Positions 44,200-55,349 of a stretch of DNA of 64,000 nt are shown piece after piece. The translations under genes were made by a program, and so were the position numbers. The stretch lies in the NCBI GenBank assembly GCA_963971305.1, contig OZ020311.1, positions 4,030,001-4,094,000 of the forward strand. Reading direction: 5' to 3'. The number at the start of each line of letters is the position of its first letter. Position 1 is the stretch's first letter. The notes beneath the pieces are model-generated. The model saw nothing but the letters and a program-made list of their open reading frames with translations, did no database searches and was not told where the DNA came from. This stretch comes from Arcuatula senhousia (lineage: Eukaryota > Mollusca > Bivalvia > Mytilida > Mytilidae).

Positions 44200-46120
44200 C
44201 TACTAGTATGTTATTCTGTAAAGTTTGATAAACAAGGTAAAGTGTGAAAGTAATTTGATGTTAACCACTAGAAACCGAAGAATAAGCTAACATTTTTACA
44301 GAAAAATTCAGAATCTACGTTATATACGATTCATGGTTATATAGGTTTTTTTACATGTAGTTTGACTGTACATGCTTTACATTTTCATATCTCAAAAAAG
44401 AAAATGTTCAAATAGTTAAAAGAAAACGTAGAAAAAAACGTTTTACATGTATGCGTGTACCTTTTTAACAAACGAATATTTATGCAATTTAGATATATGA
44501 TATATTTTTTTTTAATTCAACCCAATAGAGTTAATAGTTTTCTAATTTTAAAATTATTATCTCCCTTGAAAATAATGTAAGTTCTATAGTTTTTGGCTTG
44601 TTTTTGCATTTGTTTCATTTATTTTTCAATACGTGTTATGTTTAAGGCCTTTTAAAGTACAAATACCCATATGAACATAGCACAATTGAGTATAGACGTA
44701 GCAAAGAAAATTTTTATGATTTTTAGGTGCCCCTAAAGGGGCCTCTGTTATACCATTTTCCGCATCTTTTTGACAGGTATAACAAATTGATATATTAAGT
44801 ATATACGTTTGTGCTTAGATTTCTGCAATAAAAAATCGGTCTACAGGGGTATCCACTGAATCCATTTTTTTTCCTGAATTGGCTGATGGACTAAAACTGA
44901 AAAAAATGATTCTGCACTTAGAAAATGGAATTGGTATGGACACTTTTTGCGTCAGAAACTTTAAAGTTTAATATCGTATTAATTTGTGCGAGCAATGGTG
45001 TTTGTTCTCTGTCGAAAACATCACTTTTCTAAAATCTCATTTTCTGTAAAATCCATTTTTGAAATGAACTATAAAAGTTCACCGACATGTTTTTGCCTTC
45101 TAATGTGGTTTTTAATTACATGATTCCCAGGCTTGATTACAAGAGCAAATATTTAATGATTATTAGATTACTAAGGTTTGAATTATTCATCATTTGATTC
45201 CCATCGGGAAAAAGTTTTTGATTACATTTCTAAACAAATATATGATTATTTGATTACTTTGGCCAAAAAAATGCTGATTACTTGATTCCTGGTACCCCCA
45301 ATGAGGAGCCCCATGTTTATCCTTCTCCTGCACACAAAACTGTTATGATCACAATATTTTTTGGACAGAAATGTCTTTCTGGAAACAGTTTTTGTTCATT
45401 TTTTTTTAGTTTTACGAAAAAAAGACATTTTCTGAAAACCATGAAAAAAAGATTATTTGCCTTAAACCTTTGATTAACCTTTTTAATCAACCTTATTTAA
45501 TCATCATCGAAAAGTAAAAGATGTATTTCCATGTGGTTTAAAAAGAAAAATTAGCATTTGGAAATAAACATGGTCAGAAAGTCGGAAAAAACAGACATTT
45601 TTAGGCAGGGCTCTAAAACTTAAAAAACCCATAAAAAACTCATATTTGTCGTTTGATGTGATTGACAACGCGACAAATTAAGGAAGTGTCATGTGAAAGG
45701 TTCTTTGAAAAAAAGTTTTGCTTTCATTCTCTGCTTCTTCTAACTATCCGAAACTTGGATTCAGGTTCGGGTAAATTCAAATAATACTATGTACATGTAC
45801 CAATATTCTGAAAATCTTTCTTTATTTTCAAGTTTTATAGGATGCAAATTGCTCTAATATCCAAAGGTTCTTGTATGCAAAAGATCAGAATATTTCAATA
45901 GAATATAAAGAGAAGGAGAAAGAGTATTCGTAATTCTGTTATTATAGATGTTGCAAAAAAGCGAATTTATAACAGGTATAAAAAACTATTACTGTCCATC
46001 AAGTCATAGAGTGCAACGCACCTCACTGAAAGTTAAGGACGACCCTAGCATCGTATGCCCTATTTCATACGAAAAATTATTTCACTCGACGAAAATCATG
46101 ATTATAAGAAAAGTATATAG
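44200..46120. other. No gene; TGATTAC-rich patch at 45115-45295
   Basis: Mostly featureless. From 45115 to 45295 the words TGATTAC, TGATTCC and TGATTATT recur about ten times in the same direction. The patch may be a one-sided relic of a word-array element, but no terminal repeats were found. Confidence 0.4.
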
Positions 46121-46123
46121 CAC

Positions 46124-46231
46124 CACAGGGACTTGACTACAAACGATTATTAATAAATTTACTAACATATATATGTATACTATCCATGACCATATACTAA
46201 AAACACAGGGACTTGACTACAAACGATTATT
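46124..46231. repeat. 28-bp perfect direct repeat, 80 bp apart
   Basis: CACAGGGACTTGACTACAAA followed by CGATTATT occurs at 46124-46151 and again at 46204-46231, separated by 52 bp of AT-rich sequence. Confidence 0.9.
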
Positions 46232-46654
46232 TTTTTAATTTCATTTTTTAATTTGCACGGTGACCCCCTTATTTCATTGATTCAATTTGAAGAATGCATT
46301 AAAACACACATTCTTTGCAAATTTGAAGAAATTCTGTTGTTTAGATTTTTTCTATGTCATTTTTAAGCTTTTAAATTATCATTTTTTTCTATATAATGAA
46401 TTTATAATCTATAAAGAAAAGATAGGAAATGGCCTTTTTGAGAACCTTAATAGTCGGCTTAAATTAACGGTGACCCTTATTTTTTATTGCATATTTTTGA
46501 TCCATACATAAAGGACTATAAATGTGCCAAATTACAGAAAAATCTATAATTACAAATTTAGACCCTCGAGCCCCCTTTAATAATAACTATTTGAGAACTA
46601 ATTTATAGTATAAATATTTTATTTACTACTAGTATACACAGCTATTAAATTGTC

Positions 46655-47345
46655 AAATTGAAGTTAGAACTCTGAAGTCTGAATTTACTCAGAGCTCTGA
46701 AGTTTGAAATCTGAACTCAGTACCCTGAAGTTTGAAATCTGAACTCAGAACTCTGAAGTTTGAAATCTGAACTCGGAACTCTGAAGTTTGAAATCTGAAC
46801 TCAGTATCATGAAGTTTGAAATCAAACTCAGAACTCTGAAGTTTAAAATCTGAACTCAGTACCCTGAAGTTTGAAATCTGAACTCAGAACTGTGGAGTTT
46901 GAAATCTGAACTCAGTACTGTGAAGTTTGAAATCTGAACTCAGAACTCTGAAGTTTGAAATCTGAACTCGGAACTCTGAAGTTTGAAATCTGAACTCAGA
47001 ACTCTGAAGTTTAAAATCTGAACTCAGTACCCTGAAGTTTGAAATCTGAACTCAGAACTCTGGAGTTTGAAATCTGAACTCAGTACTGTGAAGCTTGAAA
47101 TATGAACTCGGAACTCTGAAGTTTGAAATCTGAACTCAGTATCATGAAGTTTGAAATCTGAACTCAGAACTCTGAAGTTTAAAATCTGAACTCAGAACTC
47201 TAAAGTTTGAAATCTGAACTCAGTACTGTGAAGTTTGAAATATGAACTCGGAACTCTGAAGTTTGAAATATGAACTCGGAACTCTAAAGTTTGAAATCTG
47301 AACTCAATACTCCAAAGTTTGAAAGCTGAACTCAGTATTCTGAAT
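46655..47345. repeat. 28-bp minisatellite, ~24 units, with higher-order structure
   Basis: The unit is GAACTCAGAACTCTGAAGTT followed by TGAAATCT. Variants at the middle positions (AGAACT, GGAACT, AGTACC, AGTATCA, AGTACTGT) recur in an ordered series of about five to six units. Every frame of the unit contains TGA, so it is not coding. One inverted unit lies just outside at 47381-47410. Confidence 0.95.
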
Positions 47346-47380
47346 TTTAATTTAAATTGATAAATAAGTAAATAAATTAA

Positions 47381-47410
47381 TTAAGATTCCAAACTTCTGG
47401 GTTCTGAGTT
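47381..47410. repeat. Single inverted minisatellite unit
   Basis: AGATTCCAAACTTCTGGGTT then CTGAGTTC is the complement of the array unit. It is separated from the array by ~35 bp of AT-rich spacer. Confidence 0.75.
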
Positions 47411-47731
47411 CACTAAATTGATTAATTTAAACATATTAATTTACCCGGGATTGGGTAATAAGCTTATTCAATGCTTCTGTTAATACATTTTCTGCTGTAT
47501 TGTTCCACAAGACTGTTCTCACTAATGTTGTGCAGAGAGAGTAAAAAAATGGTCATGAAATTCTGAATGCTGAGGAGGATCGAACGACAAACCTCAGTGT
47601 TAGTAGAAAATGCAATAACCACTATTTCACCTCCTAAAAGTCTTAAAAGTTAGGTTATGCTGTGGGCTTATACCAGACCCAAAAGCCATTGTTACCAGAT
47701 GGTTTCCTTTTTCAAGTTTAGTCTGTTAACT

Positions 47732-49370
47732 TTTTAGCTGACATGGACCAATGTCACTTGGCCTCTGTCGTCATCGTCGTTTTTCGTCATCATTCGTCTT
47801 CCGTTAACAAATTTTCAAAAATCTCCTCCTCTGAAACTACTGAACAGAATTTAATGAAACAATAATGTTCAACAGACATCGACAATGACATATGAATACG
47901 ACAACAGTTTTTTTTTTGGAGTCGTGTAAAATCACTGTTTTTACCTTAGAGGGGCTCTAGCACCTATATGGGATTATCTTACAACTATGATCAGATAAAA
48001 GATATTTGTAGCGCTAAATAAGCTGAACATTTTAGCAAAAGCAACGGCTGTTCTCAATAGTTTTTATTTTATATGCCAAAGCATGAAAAAACTGGTGGAA
48101 ACTGTTTAAGTGCACAAACTTCTATAGTCTTACAAGGTGCAAGTTTTTATCAAAGTACAGTTGATTTGACTCATCTAAATTGCATTACTAATAAGTCAGG
48201 GGGAATTAATTTGAGCTTGAGGCGAAAGATCTAGGTCATATGTAGATCATTCTGGTATGCAACACATCAACTTATGGTAATACAGTCTATTGTCAAATAT
48301 CAAAAGCTCCATATCAAAGGATAAGAAATATGACCTGGTTAAGAATTGCATGTAATATTAACAGTAATTTTAACTTGAGACCCTAGGTCAAGGCCAATCT
48401 GGTACGCGCCACATTCTCTCATGTTGATACATCCTCATGTTAAAATCAAAGATCGATGCTTAAGAATATAAAGGTTACGTCCCGGACAAGACTTTAATGC
48501 AAAATTATGAGTTACTAGTATTTTACCTTGTGGTAAAACGTCATGTTCATATGAAGGTCACGCGATACATTGTCTCATGTTGATACATCATCATGTCAAA
48601 TATCAAAGCTCTTCACCAAAGGAAACAACAATTCTGTCCCGAGCAAGAATTACATGTAAAATGAACAGTTATTTGACCTTGAGGTCAAAGATCAAGGTCA
48701 TATGAGGTCATCCTGGTTCGCGACACATTGCTTTATTGTAATCTTAAATATTAAATCTCTATGCCAAACGATCAAAAAGTTATTTCACGAACAAGTTTTG
48801 TATTAGAAGAAGAATGGAAGAACTGACATCCCTTTTCTGGGAAGGGGAGACAAAATCACTTTTTTCACAATGAAGGGGAAGAACCCTATAAATGGGGACT
48901 GTTGTTGAGCTTAACGGGATCAACATTTAAGCAATAAATAGCTTTTCTTTATCTGCACAAGGTTTCATTCTACAAGCAAGAAACATAAAACCCTATTATT
49001 CACCTTAATGGCATCATAACTTCTAGAAGAGGTCATCTAAGAACTTTAACTAGATGGAGACTTTACTTTTGCAGAACTTTTGATTTTGAAGATGAAAGTT
49101 TGCTTCAGATTTTCTCTCTCTTGTACTTTTTCATCTACAATCTAAAAACAGTTTTTTGACCCATCCCAATTCTATTCTTAGTAACAAAAATCAAAACATA
49201 AAGTTTGTACAGGACATTTCAAGGATCAATCACACCAAGTTTCATTAAATTCTGTTTAGTAATTTCAGAGGAGAAGATTTTTTTTTTAAATTTTTAATGG
49301 ACGACAGACGACAACGACGACGGACACCAAGTAGCTGCAATAGCTCACCTTTGGTCCAGGTGGGCTAAAA
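47732..49370. mobile_element. 1.64-kb non-coding element with ~140-bp TIRs and internal tandem units
   Basis: The ends TTTTAGCTGACATGGACCAA and, on the complement, TTTTAGCCCACCTGGACCAA extend as imperfect inverted repeats for ~140 bp. These include CTCCTCTGAAA and CAGAATTTAATGAAAC. The centre (48215-48790) contains four diverged ~155-bp tandem units with the landmarks GGTCAAGGTCATATGAGGTC, GCGACACATTG and AATATCAAA. There is no ORF. Similar dispersed elements are common in molluscs; the superfamily is unclear because no target duplication stands out. Confidence 0.75.
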
Positions 49371-49654
49371 GTACGAAAAATTATTGGATTTTGAAAATAA
49401 GACTTAAGTTGTATGTATCAATTTTATATTTAGTAAGTCACCGTTTTGGCACTATCCGTCGTAACAAAATCTTTCTTTAGAATTTTTTCAGCAACTACGT
49501 TCAATTCCAAGTTTAAGGCCCTCAGCACTAATTTATCTCATGTCTTTCTATATTTAAGATAAGTCAATTATTTTTACAAATCAAGTTCGTGTAGCTGATT
49601 ACAATATCAAAACTCAATAAAGAAATTACTTAATTAAGAATTAGTGATCGTTTA

Positions 49655-50543
49655 CATTTATTCGTCAAAAATATGATCATACATATCCAGTTTGCTTTTG
49701 AGAGTGTCTACGACTTGCTTGATGGTATTTGAATCTATTAGATTTACCAAAATGAAAAACTCGTCACTGCACCCTTTCCTTAAACTATTAATTATGTAGA
49801 GCTATTTACAAATCTCTTCATCTTGCATCTTCTAAATGTATCATTTCCAGAGCGCCGAGCAGTTGAGGACATTGATACATAATTTCTGGTTTCTCATCAG
49901 GTGTTACACAGTACTTGAAATTTTGTTTCTTCTCAGTTTGCGTAGATTCCAGTATACAACAAATTCGTTTAGCTTTAATTTTCTAGAATTCAATTTGTAA
50001 AACAAATATTTTAATAGTTCTCATGAAAAATATTATTTTCGTCGTACAGATTAGAATTCTTCAGATATTTAGATAAATTCATCAAACTGTTTGCAAACAT
50101 TCTGCGAAGAATACTCCAAGAAGCCTCTATTCGTTGATTTGATGTGCTTTTACCTTGAATAAAACTATTAAATCGAGTGTTAGCATCATTAGATGTAAAA
50201 TATATCTGAAGATCTCTTGCAATTACATTTTCTGTTCTGGACCTTACACACTGAGGTACAAATCAAAGTCTCTTAATACTACATGTATCAAGAAAGTAAT
50301 TTGCTATGACAGTAGGGTTATTGTTAGTGTTTCCTACTCTTAACCATATGATTTTTTCTGGAATATCCTTCAATTGCACCGCGGATACTGAAACGATTTC
50401 AACTTGTCAATTCCGTCTATATGCCATACAAAGTCAAGCCCTGGGCAACTGTATTGTCTTCTGACCAGACGATTTGCCTTTCGTAGCAATGTGCCACGTG
50501 GGTCCACATGCGCATCACCAGGCGCACGTCGCCTCTTCTTGTC
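49655..50543 (-). pseudogene. DDE integrase-core-like pseudogene exon
   Basis: On the minus strand a 3' splice-site-like sequence (T-rich tract ending TTTCTTAG) precedes KKRRRAPGDAHVDPRGTLLR, KANRLVRRQYSCPGLDFVWH and IDGIDKLK in an open frame (50543-50400). After frameshifts follow YSRKIIWLRVGNTNNNPTVI, RTENVIARDLQIYF, SNQRIEASWSILRR and DEFFILVNLIDSN. The pattern WHIDG...RxDxGTEN...QRIE is that of an integrase-core (DDE) family seen in many invertebrate and fish genomes. The second acidic residue (D of DxGTEN) is deleted, so catalysis is lost. No neighbouring element ends were identified. Confidence 0.75.
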
Positions 50544-50824
50544 CTAAGAAATAAAAAAAAACATGTACCGTGATTATATTTTTTGATTGAAATTTCATAA
50601 AATTATGGTAAAAGCAGACCATGATAGTTTACAAGAGACCGCTACACACATCGTGTGCTGTATAAGAAGATACATTAATAACAAATGACTGGTCGGATCT
50701 TGTTATGTATATGCTATATGGTATACAAAATCAAAATAAAAAAGTAAAAACAAATCAACAACCGGTAGTACTGGCCTGAGCAACTGAGTACAGAAAAAAT
50801 CCCTGCCTTTAGTCTTCTTGCATG

Positions 50825-51290
50825 ACAGATGGGACCAAACCTAACCTGTACAAAAGTAAACCAAAAGTAAACATTTAGGTTACTTTTCTGGTTTGCTTTG
50901 GTTTACTTGGGTAAACTAGATAGTAAACCATGGTTTACTCAGAATAAACCGTGGTTTGCTTTTCTAGTTTGGTTTGCTTTCTAAAGTAAACTAAACTTAG
51001 TAGAGTAAACCAAACCAGGCCACTAGTTTGGTTTACTTTTAATCTTGTTTAGTTTACTCTGAGTAAACCAAACCAGCGGCCTGGTTTGTTTTACTTTTTA
51101 TATTGTTTAGTTTACTCTGAGTAAACCAAACCAGTGGCCTAGTTTAGTTTACTTTTAATCTTGTTTGGTTTACTCTGAGTAAACCAAACCAGCGGCCTGG
51201 TTTGGTTTACTATTAATTTTGTTTATTTTAAGTAAACCAAACCAGCGGCGTGTTTTTGTTTACTCTCAGTCTTACTTATTTTATAAATAT
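50825..51290. mobile_element. Word-array foldback element 3 (AGTAAACC / GGTTTACT words; left TIR shared with element 1)
   Basis: The left end ACAGATGGG-8nt-TAACCTGTAC (50825-50851) matches the terminus of the element at 2892-3492 at 23 of 27 positions without gaps. The interior is made of GGTTTACT and its complement. From 51003 it forms an exact 58-bp tandem array (unit starts 51003, 51061, 51119, 51177, ~51230). Each unit holds two palindromes: GGTTTACTCTGAGTAAACC and AAACCAG-GGCCTGGTTT. No matching right terminus was found, so the element is right-truncated or was never closed. Confidence 0.8.
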
Positions 51291-51708
51291 TCAACATTCT
51301 TACGCGCACCATTTCTCACTTCAGACTTCAAAGTAAAAAATCGGAAATTTTACAGGGAGGAAAGGGACAAATTTTTCAACGAATATTTTGCTAACGGATT
51401 TATACAGCAGGAAATGTGGAATGCGCTGATGCGTCGAAATATTCGAATTGAGGTTGTTGTAACCTTTATTTCAAATTATTTATTTCTCCAAACCGCAAAT
51501 GCAGCATACCTACCTCACCCGTATATAGTGTTTATATTAAACAACTTGTACTTATTCCACATCTCTTTATTTTCTATTATTCGATATACATCGCTGTCTT
51601 TATGACCATCCATTTGACCAATGTTCACTCGATTTGTTAAGGTTCATGGTTACACTTCGAATGAAATGGTAGATATTCGACCTATTTTCTAGTCTATGTA
51701 CGACTTAA
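51291..51708. other. No gene; partial repeat D near 51536-51585
   Basis: A 128-codon frame here runs out of the word array and has no motif. ACTTATTCCACATCTCTTTA then TTTTCTATTATTCG is a partial D repeat. Confidence 0.5.
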
Positions 51709-51710
51709 AG

Positions 51711-51945
51711 AAGCAGATCTAGGTACCAATTGGGTATCCGAATGTCAAAGCCCGAAAGACTAAACCATCAGACACAAACAAGGACAGGACGAAAAACAGA
51801 CAACATATAAAACACGGAAATAAAAAGTCTAGTCGTAATGAGAGTGAACTCAGGTGCTCCGGAAGGGTAAGCAGCTTCTGCTTGCTATAGCACACCCGTA
51901 GCCAATTTCCAATTCAGTACTGACTACCAAATCGGCAAATCAGAT
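51711..51945 (-). mobile_element. Family A 3' UTR copy
   Basis: Antisense 3' terminus AAAGAAGCAGATCTAGGTAC at 51709, then the UTR to CTTGCTATAGCACACCCG and a short remnant of the following region. An ~18-bp internal deletion is seen near 51825. Confidence 0.72.
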
Positions 51946-52767
51946 TTGGAACGTTTGTGAAAATAATCCTAAAAATACTCGTTTTAGTTATTTCAAATTT
52001 CAATACTTTTCTGATAAAGTAGAATTTGTGTAAAACTGCATATATATTTGGTTAATACTATATCTGTGTAACAAAGACATATCAAATTCATTGATTTTTT
52101 TTAAATTTATTTTATTGAATTAAACGAAACTTTGAAACACCTAATAAAGTCTGGCAGCGTCTAGATATCAAAATCGCCGATCATTTCCCTTCCAGTTTAC
52201 AAGATTACTTTTGTTAGTTGTTCTATTAATTTTCTTTCCGCTCAATTTTTTCCAAAACTAAAGCATGAATAATCTCTTAATAACCTTCCATAACTTAACT
52301 TATTGTGAGCAGTTTCTAAATTTTGCTAAGAACATAAAATAAAAAGAACGAAAAATTAGTCTAAGAGTTCTTTTCCCTGGTGCAGACGACTATTTCCGCC
52401 ATTTTATCAGTCTTAAAGTATGTTGTGTCATGTACTTTTTTGTATGTCTGACTGTCCGTCTGGTTTTGGTTTTGTATTTTGTACTTTCATTTTGATTCTG
52501 TGTTATTTAAAAAAAAACATTTGTTTTGTTTTTGTTCCTTGTGGGAAGTGTGCGATTTCATGCAGGTTAGTTATCGCGGATAAATGTAGGTACAAAAATC
52601 GAGGGGGGGGGGGGGTCAGTTTTAAGATTTTATTTTCGTTGTAACAAGCGACACTTTGTTACTTAGGAGTAACCATTAAGTCGCTTGCCTGGCGTCATAT
52701 GTGAATGACCTTACAACCTAGAAAACTATTTCATTCGAGGGGAGCACGTTAAAGCATGCACATGTTT
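51946..52767. other. No gene; poly-G run
   Basis: Non-coding. A run of 13 G at about 52602-52614 is notable but isolated. Confidence 0.4.
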
Positions 52768-52822
52768 ATTTATATGCATGTATATACATACATATGCATA
52801 AACATACATGCATATGTATATA
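52768..52822. repeat. Self-complementary TATGCA/ATACAT microsatellite-like tract
   Basis: Interspersed TATGCATG, TATACATA and ACATATGC words, mostly palindromic, immediately before the hammerhead-repeat dimer. Confidence 0.7.
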
Positions 52823-52825
52823 ACA

Positions 52826-53225
52826 AAACGCACGTCAGGCGTAGCAAAATTTATTGTCTGGAACTTTGTTGTAATTTATATTTCTAACATCCTTGATTGC
52901 TAGCGCTGCTGGTGGAGTTTTAATTCCCCAAGGTAAGCCCACTCCGGCATCAACACTTGTGTGTTGAAGAGCAAATCAAAGCTATAAATTATCTCTTTAA
53001 ATTTCACTATTGTCAAAACCCTAATTTTTTTCCTACCCCAGAAAAGGGTTGGTCTTAGTTATAATTTGGATTTCGAGTTCGGCATTTTTGTATAATTGTT
53101 CTATCCTCTGCATATTCATATAGTGTATGGTATTTCCAACTTTTGGTAGAGCGCCTCTTGAGTAGACGAAACGCGCGTCAGGCGTTGCAAAATTTATTGT
53201 CTGGAACTTTGTTGTAGTTTATATT
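52826..53225 (+). mobile_element. Hammerhead repeat dimer, ribozymes broken
   Basis: The first unit keeps only the ribozyme 3' strand (ACGCACGTCAGGCGTAG) and the tail. The second is nearly complete, but a deletion removes CUGAUGAGU, leaving GCGCCTCTTGAGTAGACGAA. Former cleavage sites lie after 52836 and 53179, a 343-nt period. The middle section (GCGCTGCTGGTGGAGTTTTA, GCCCACTCCGGCATC) matches the 23-kb dimer, which supports a shared monomer architecture. Confidence 0.82.
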
Positions 53226-53252
53226 CCATTCATATCATTGTGTATTATAGGA

Positions 53253-53822
53253 AGAAGCAGAGGTACCAATGGGGTATCCGAATATCAAAAGTCCGAAAGG
53301 ACAGAGACAAAACCAGTAAACACCATCAGGAACGAGACAAAAACAGACAACATGTAAAACATGGAAACACAAAATAACTGAATATCAATAAACAACACGA
53401 ACTCCAGGCGAAACAAGAGTGAACTCAGGTGCTCCGGAAGAGTAAGAAGTTTCTGCTTGCTATAGCACACCCGTCGCGTTGCCAATAGTCCATTCAGCGT
53501 GTCAAATCCGGTAAAGGAAGACAAAACAACACACTATGACAAACCAACATCTGCACTCATCTGAGAGATCGAAATCCCATATTTGTCTATAAGTGCATGA
53601 TGTCTTCCGTAAAATTTCTTGAGTGAAGACAGCAACCGAGGAGCTGAATGTTGCTATACAAAAAGGGAAAGTTGACGATTGAAGTTGAAGTCATCACGTT
53701 TGTCATAGAGCCTTGTTGAAAGTCTTCTTTGTGAGTCAATTTCTAGATGTAGATCTAAATATGAAGCAGACTTCCTAGAATCCGTTGTGTCCTTTATCTC
53801 AAGCTCATGGGGATATACATGA
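53253..53822 (-). mobile_element. Family A copy with internal deletion in the RT part
   Basis: The 3' terminus is at 53253 (antisense GAAGAAGCAGAGGTACC), followed by the full 3' UTR and then RT C-terminus. About 75 bp encoding the RYSRA to LLTQGYV region is missing at ~53644. The copy continues upstream through DDFN and IKDTTDS to ~53822, so it reaches as far 5' as the copy at 4190-4888. Confidence 0.8.
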
Positions 53823-54132
53823 TCGTCGTGCTCAAATTGTAGGTCTTTTAATTCCCTTTCAAATGAACCATATGTTTAATCAACCATCTTTCATGGTAAA
53901 CAGTTATAAACAAAAAAACATTTTCACAATACTAATCCAGGCCAAAAACTCAAAACCGACAAGTTTTACACTAGTAGTACTTTTGCACTTGAAACATTTT
54001 TTGGAGATTTCGACATGACGAACATTTTTATATGTTTTGTCAGCTTCAATTTTATAAGGTTTAAGTGTTTATTCATGAAAACTGTTTAAAGTGTCGGCGA
54101 TTTGACCATGTGGGGAATATTTCCTTAAAAGC
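53823..54132. other. No recognisable feature
   Basis: Non-coding spacer between family A and the TIR element. Confidence 0.4.
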
Positions 54133-54339
54133 ACTGTGGATCCATTTATTTTCCTGGGTACCAATTTTCTTGGTTGGGTGATAAATTATCAGTTCGTGGA
54201 TTCTTAAATTCGTGGTTCTTAAGTCTGCAGCATACACACCAATGTTAAATTTCCTTTTCGTGGGATATCAATTTTCGTGGTTATAGGGCTACGAATAACA
54301 CGAAAATTGATACCCAACGAATAATAATGAAACCACAGT
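54133..54339. mobile_element. TIR element family X, complete copy
   Basis: TIRs of ~40 bp: ACTGTGGATCCATTTATTTT at 54133 and, on the complement, ACTGTGGTTTCATTATTATT from 54339. Both continue into a YTGGGTAYCAATTTTCNTG-like stretch. It is 207 bp long and non-coding. Two more copies lie at 57.8 and 63.7 kb. Confidence 0.8.
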
Positions 54340-55349
54340 AACCAAAACATCATTTGACTGCACTGCGTTGACGTCGCCATGTACATTCATAGACGCTTAC
54401 GTGGTGACCAGACCAGAATATTGGAATGTTCCAATGGATATACTCAATATTTTAATCAACATAAATGACTATTCCAGAAGGACTTTTCGTCAATTTTAAT
54501 AGTACGCTGAACAGGCTCCATCCAGACACGTTCTGCGATTGTTGTTCTTCCATTTAACCAGCTGTCCATATATAAATTTCAAAATAGGACATCTAATGGG
54601 ACATTAAATGAGACCCTGCCACACTATTTATTAATAGTTGAATATATTTGTATACTATACTGTATAAACTATACATCTATATAGAGCAGAAAAGAAATAA
54701 GTTATCTTTCTTAGACTAGAAAATGTCATCATTTTCAAATTTGGAAAATTAAATAAGTAATGTTTTTCGGATCATCCTGAAAATTAAACTTGACCTGTAT
54801 TGATTGTACTTAACAGCTGTACGAAATATCTTTAAAATCTTTTTACGCGTTGTCAAGTTATCACCCGGAAACCTTCGGGATGAACGGACGGTCGGACAGA
54901 CACCTATAGAAAGTGAGGGTATAACATAATACTTCGCCACTTATTGTGGCAGGGTATGAAAACCATCTTAGTTCCTTCTTGACCTATTCCATCATTAATT
55001 GAGGTGCCTAAGGGAACAGATAGGTCTTTAATTGTCTATCCCTCATGGGTATCCTTTTGGTGCACATAGGAAAGGGGATAAGTAGCTATATCTAATGGAA
55101 TTTGAAAGTTTTTAACCTTAAAAGGACCAGCTAAAGCTTAAAAACATAGTTCTTGCTCTATGTTAATCCATATGATTTTGAAAGGAAAACAATGCAAATC
55201 TGTGATATCTTTAAACAGTTTATAGTACTTACAATTAATCTTTGAATAAAGGTATGTTATAAGTAGAGTTACATATAACAAGTATTTTTGTACCAAGATA
55301 ATTCGGGGTACAATGCAAAAAAATATCATGCAACTTAATGATATTTTCG
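54340..55349. other. No gene; GC-richer repeat patch at 54880-54960
   Basis: CGGAAACCTTCGGGATGAAC and GGACGGTCGGACAGACACCT look like part of a common mollusc non-coding repeat. The rest is featureless. Confidence 0.4.

Noticed and set aside
46655..47345. Repeat-protein gene
   Set aside because: The 28-bp unit shifts frame at each repeat and carries TGA in every frame, so it cannot encode a repeat protein.
51219..51605. 128-codon plus-strand ORF
   Set aside because: It begins in the word array and ends in a dispersed repeat. It has no family motif and is a chance frame.
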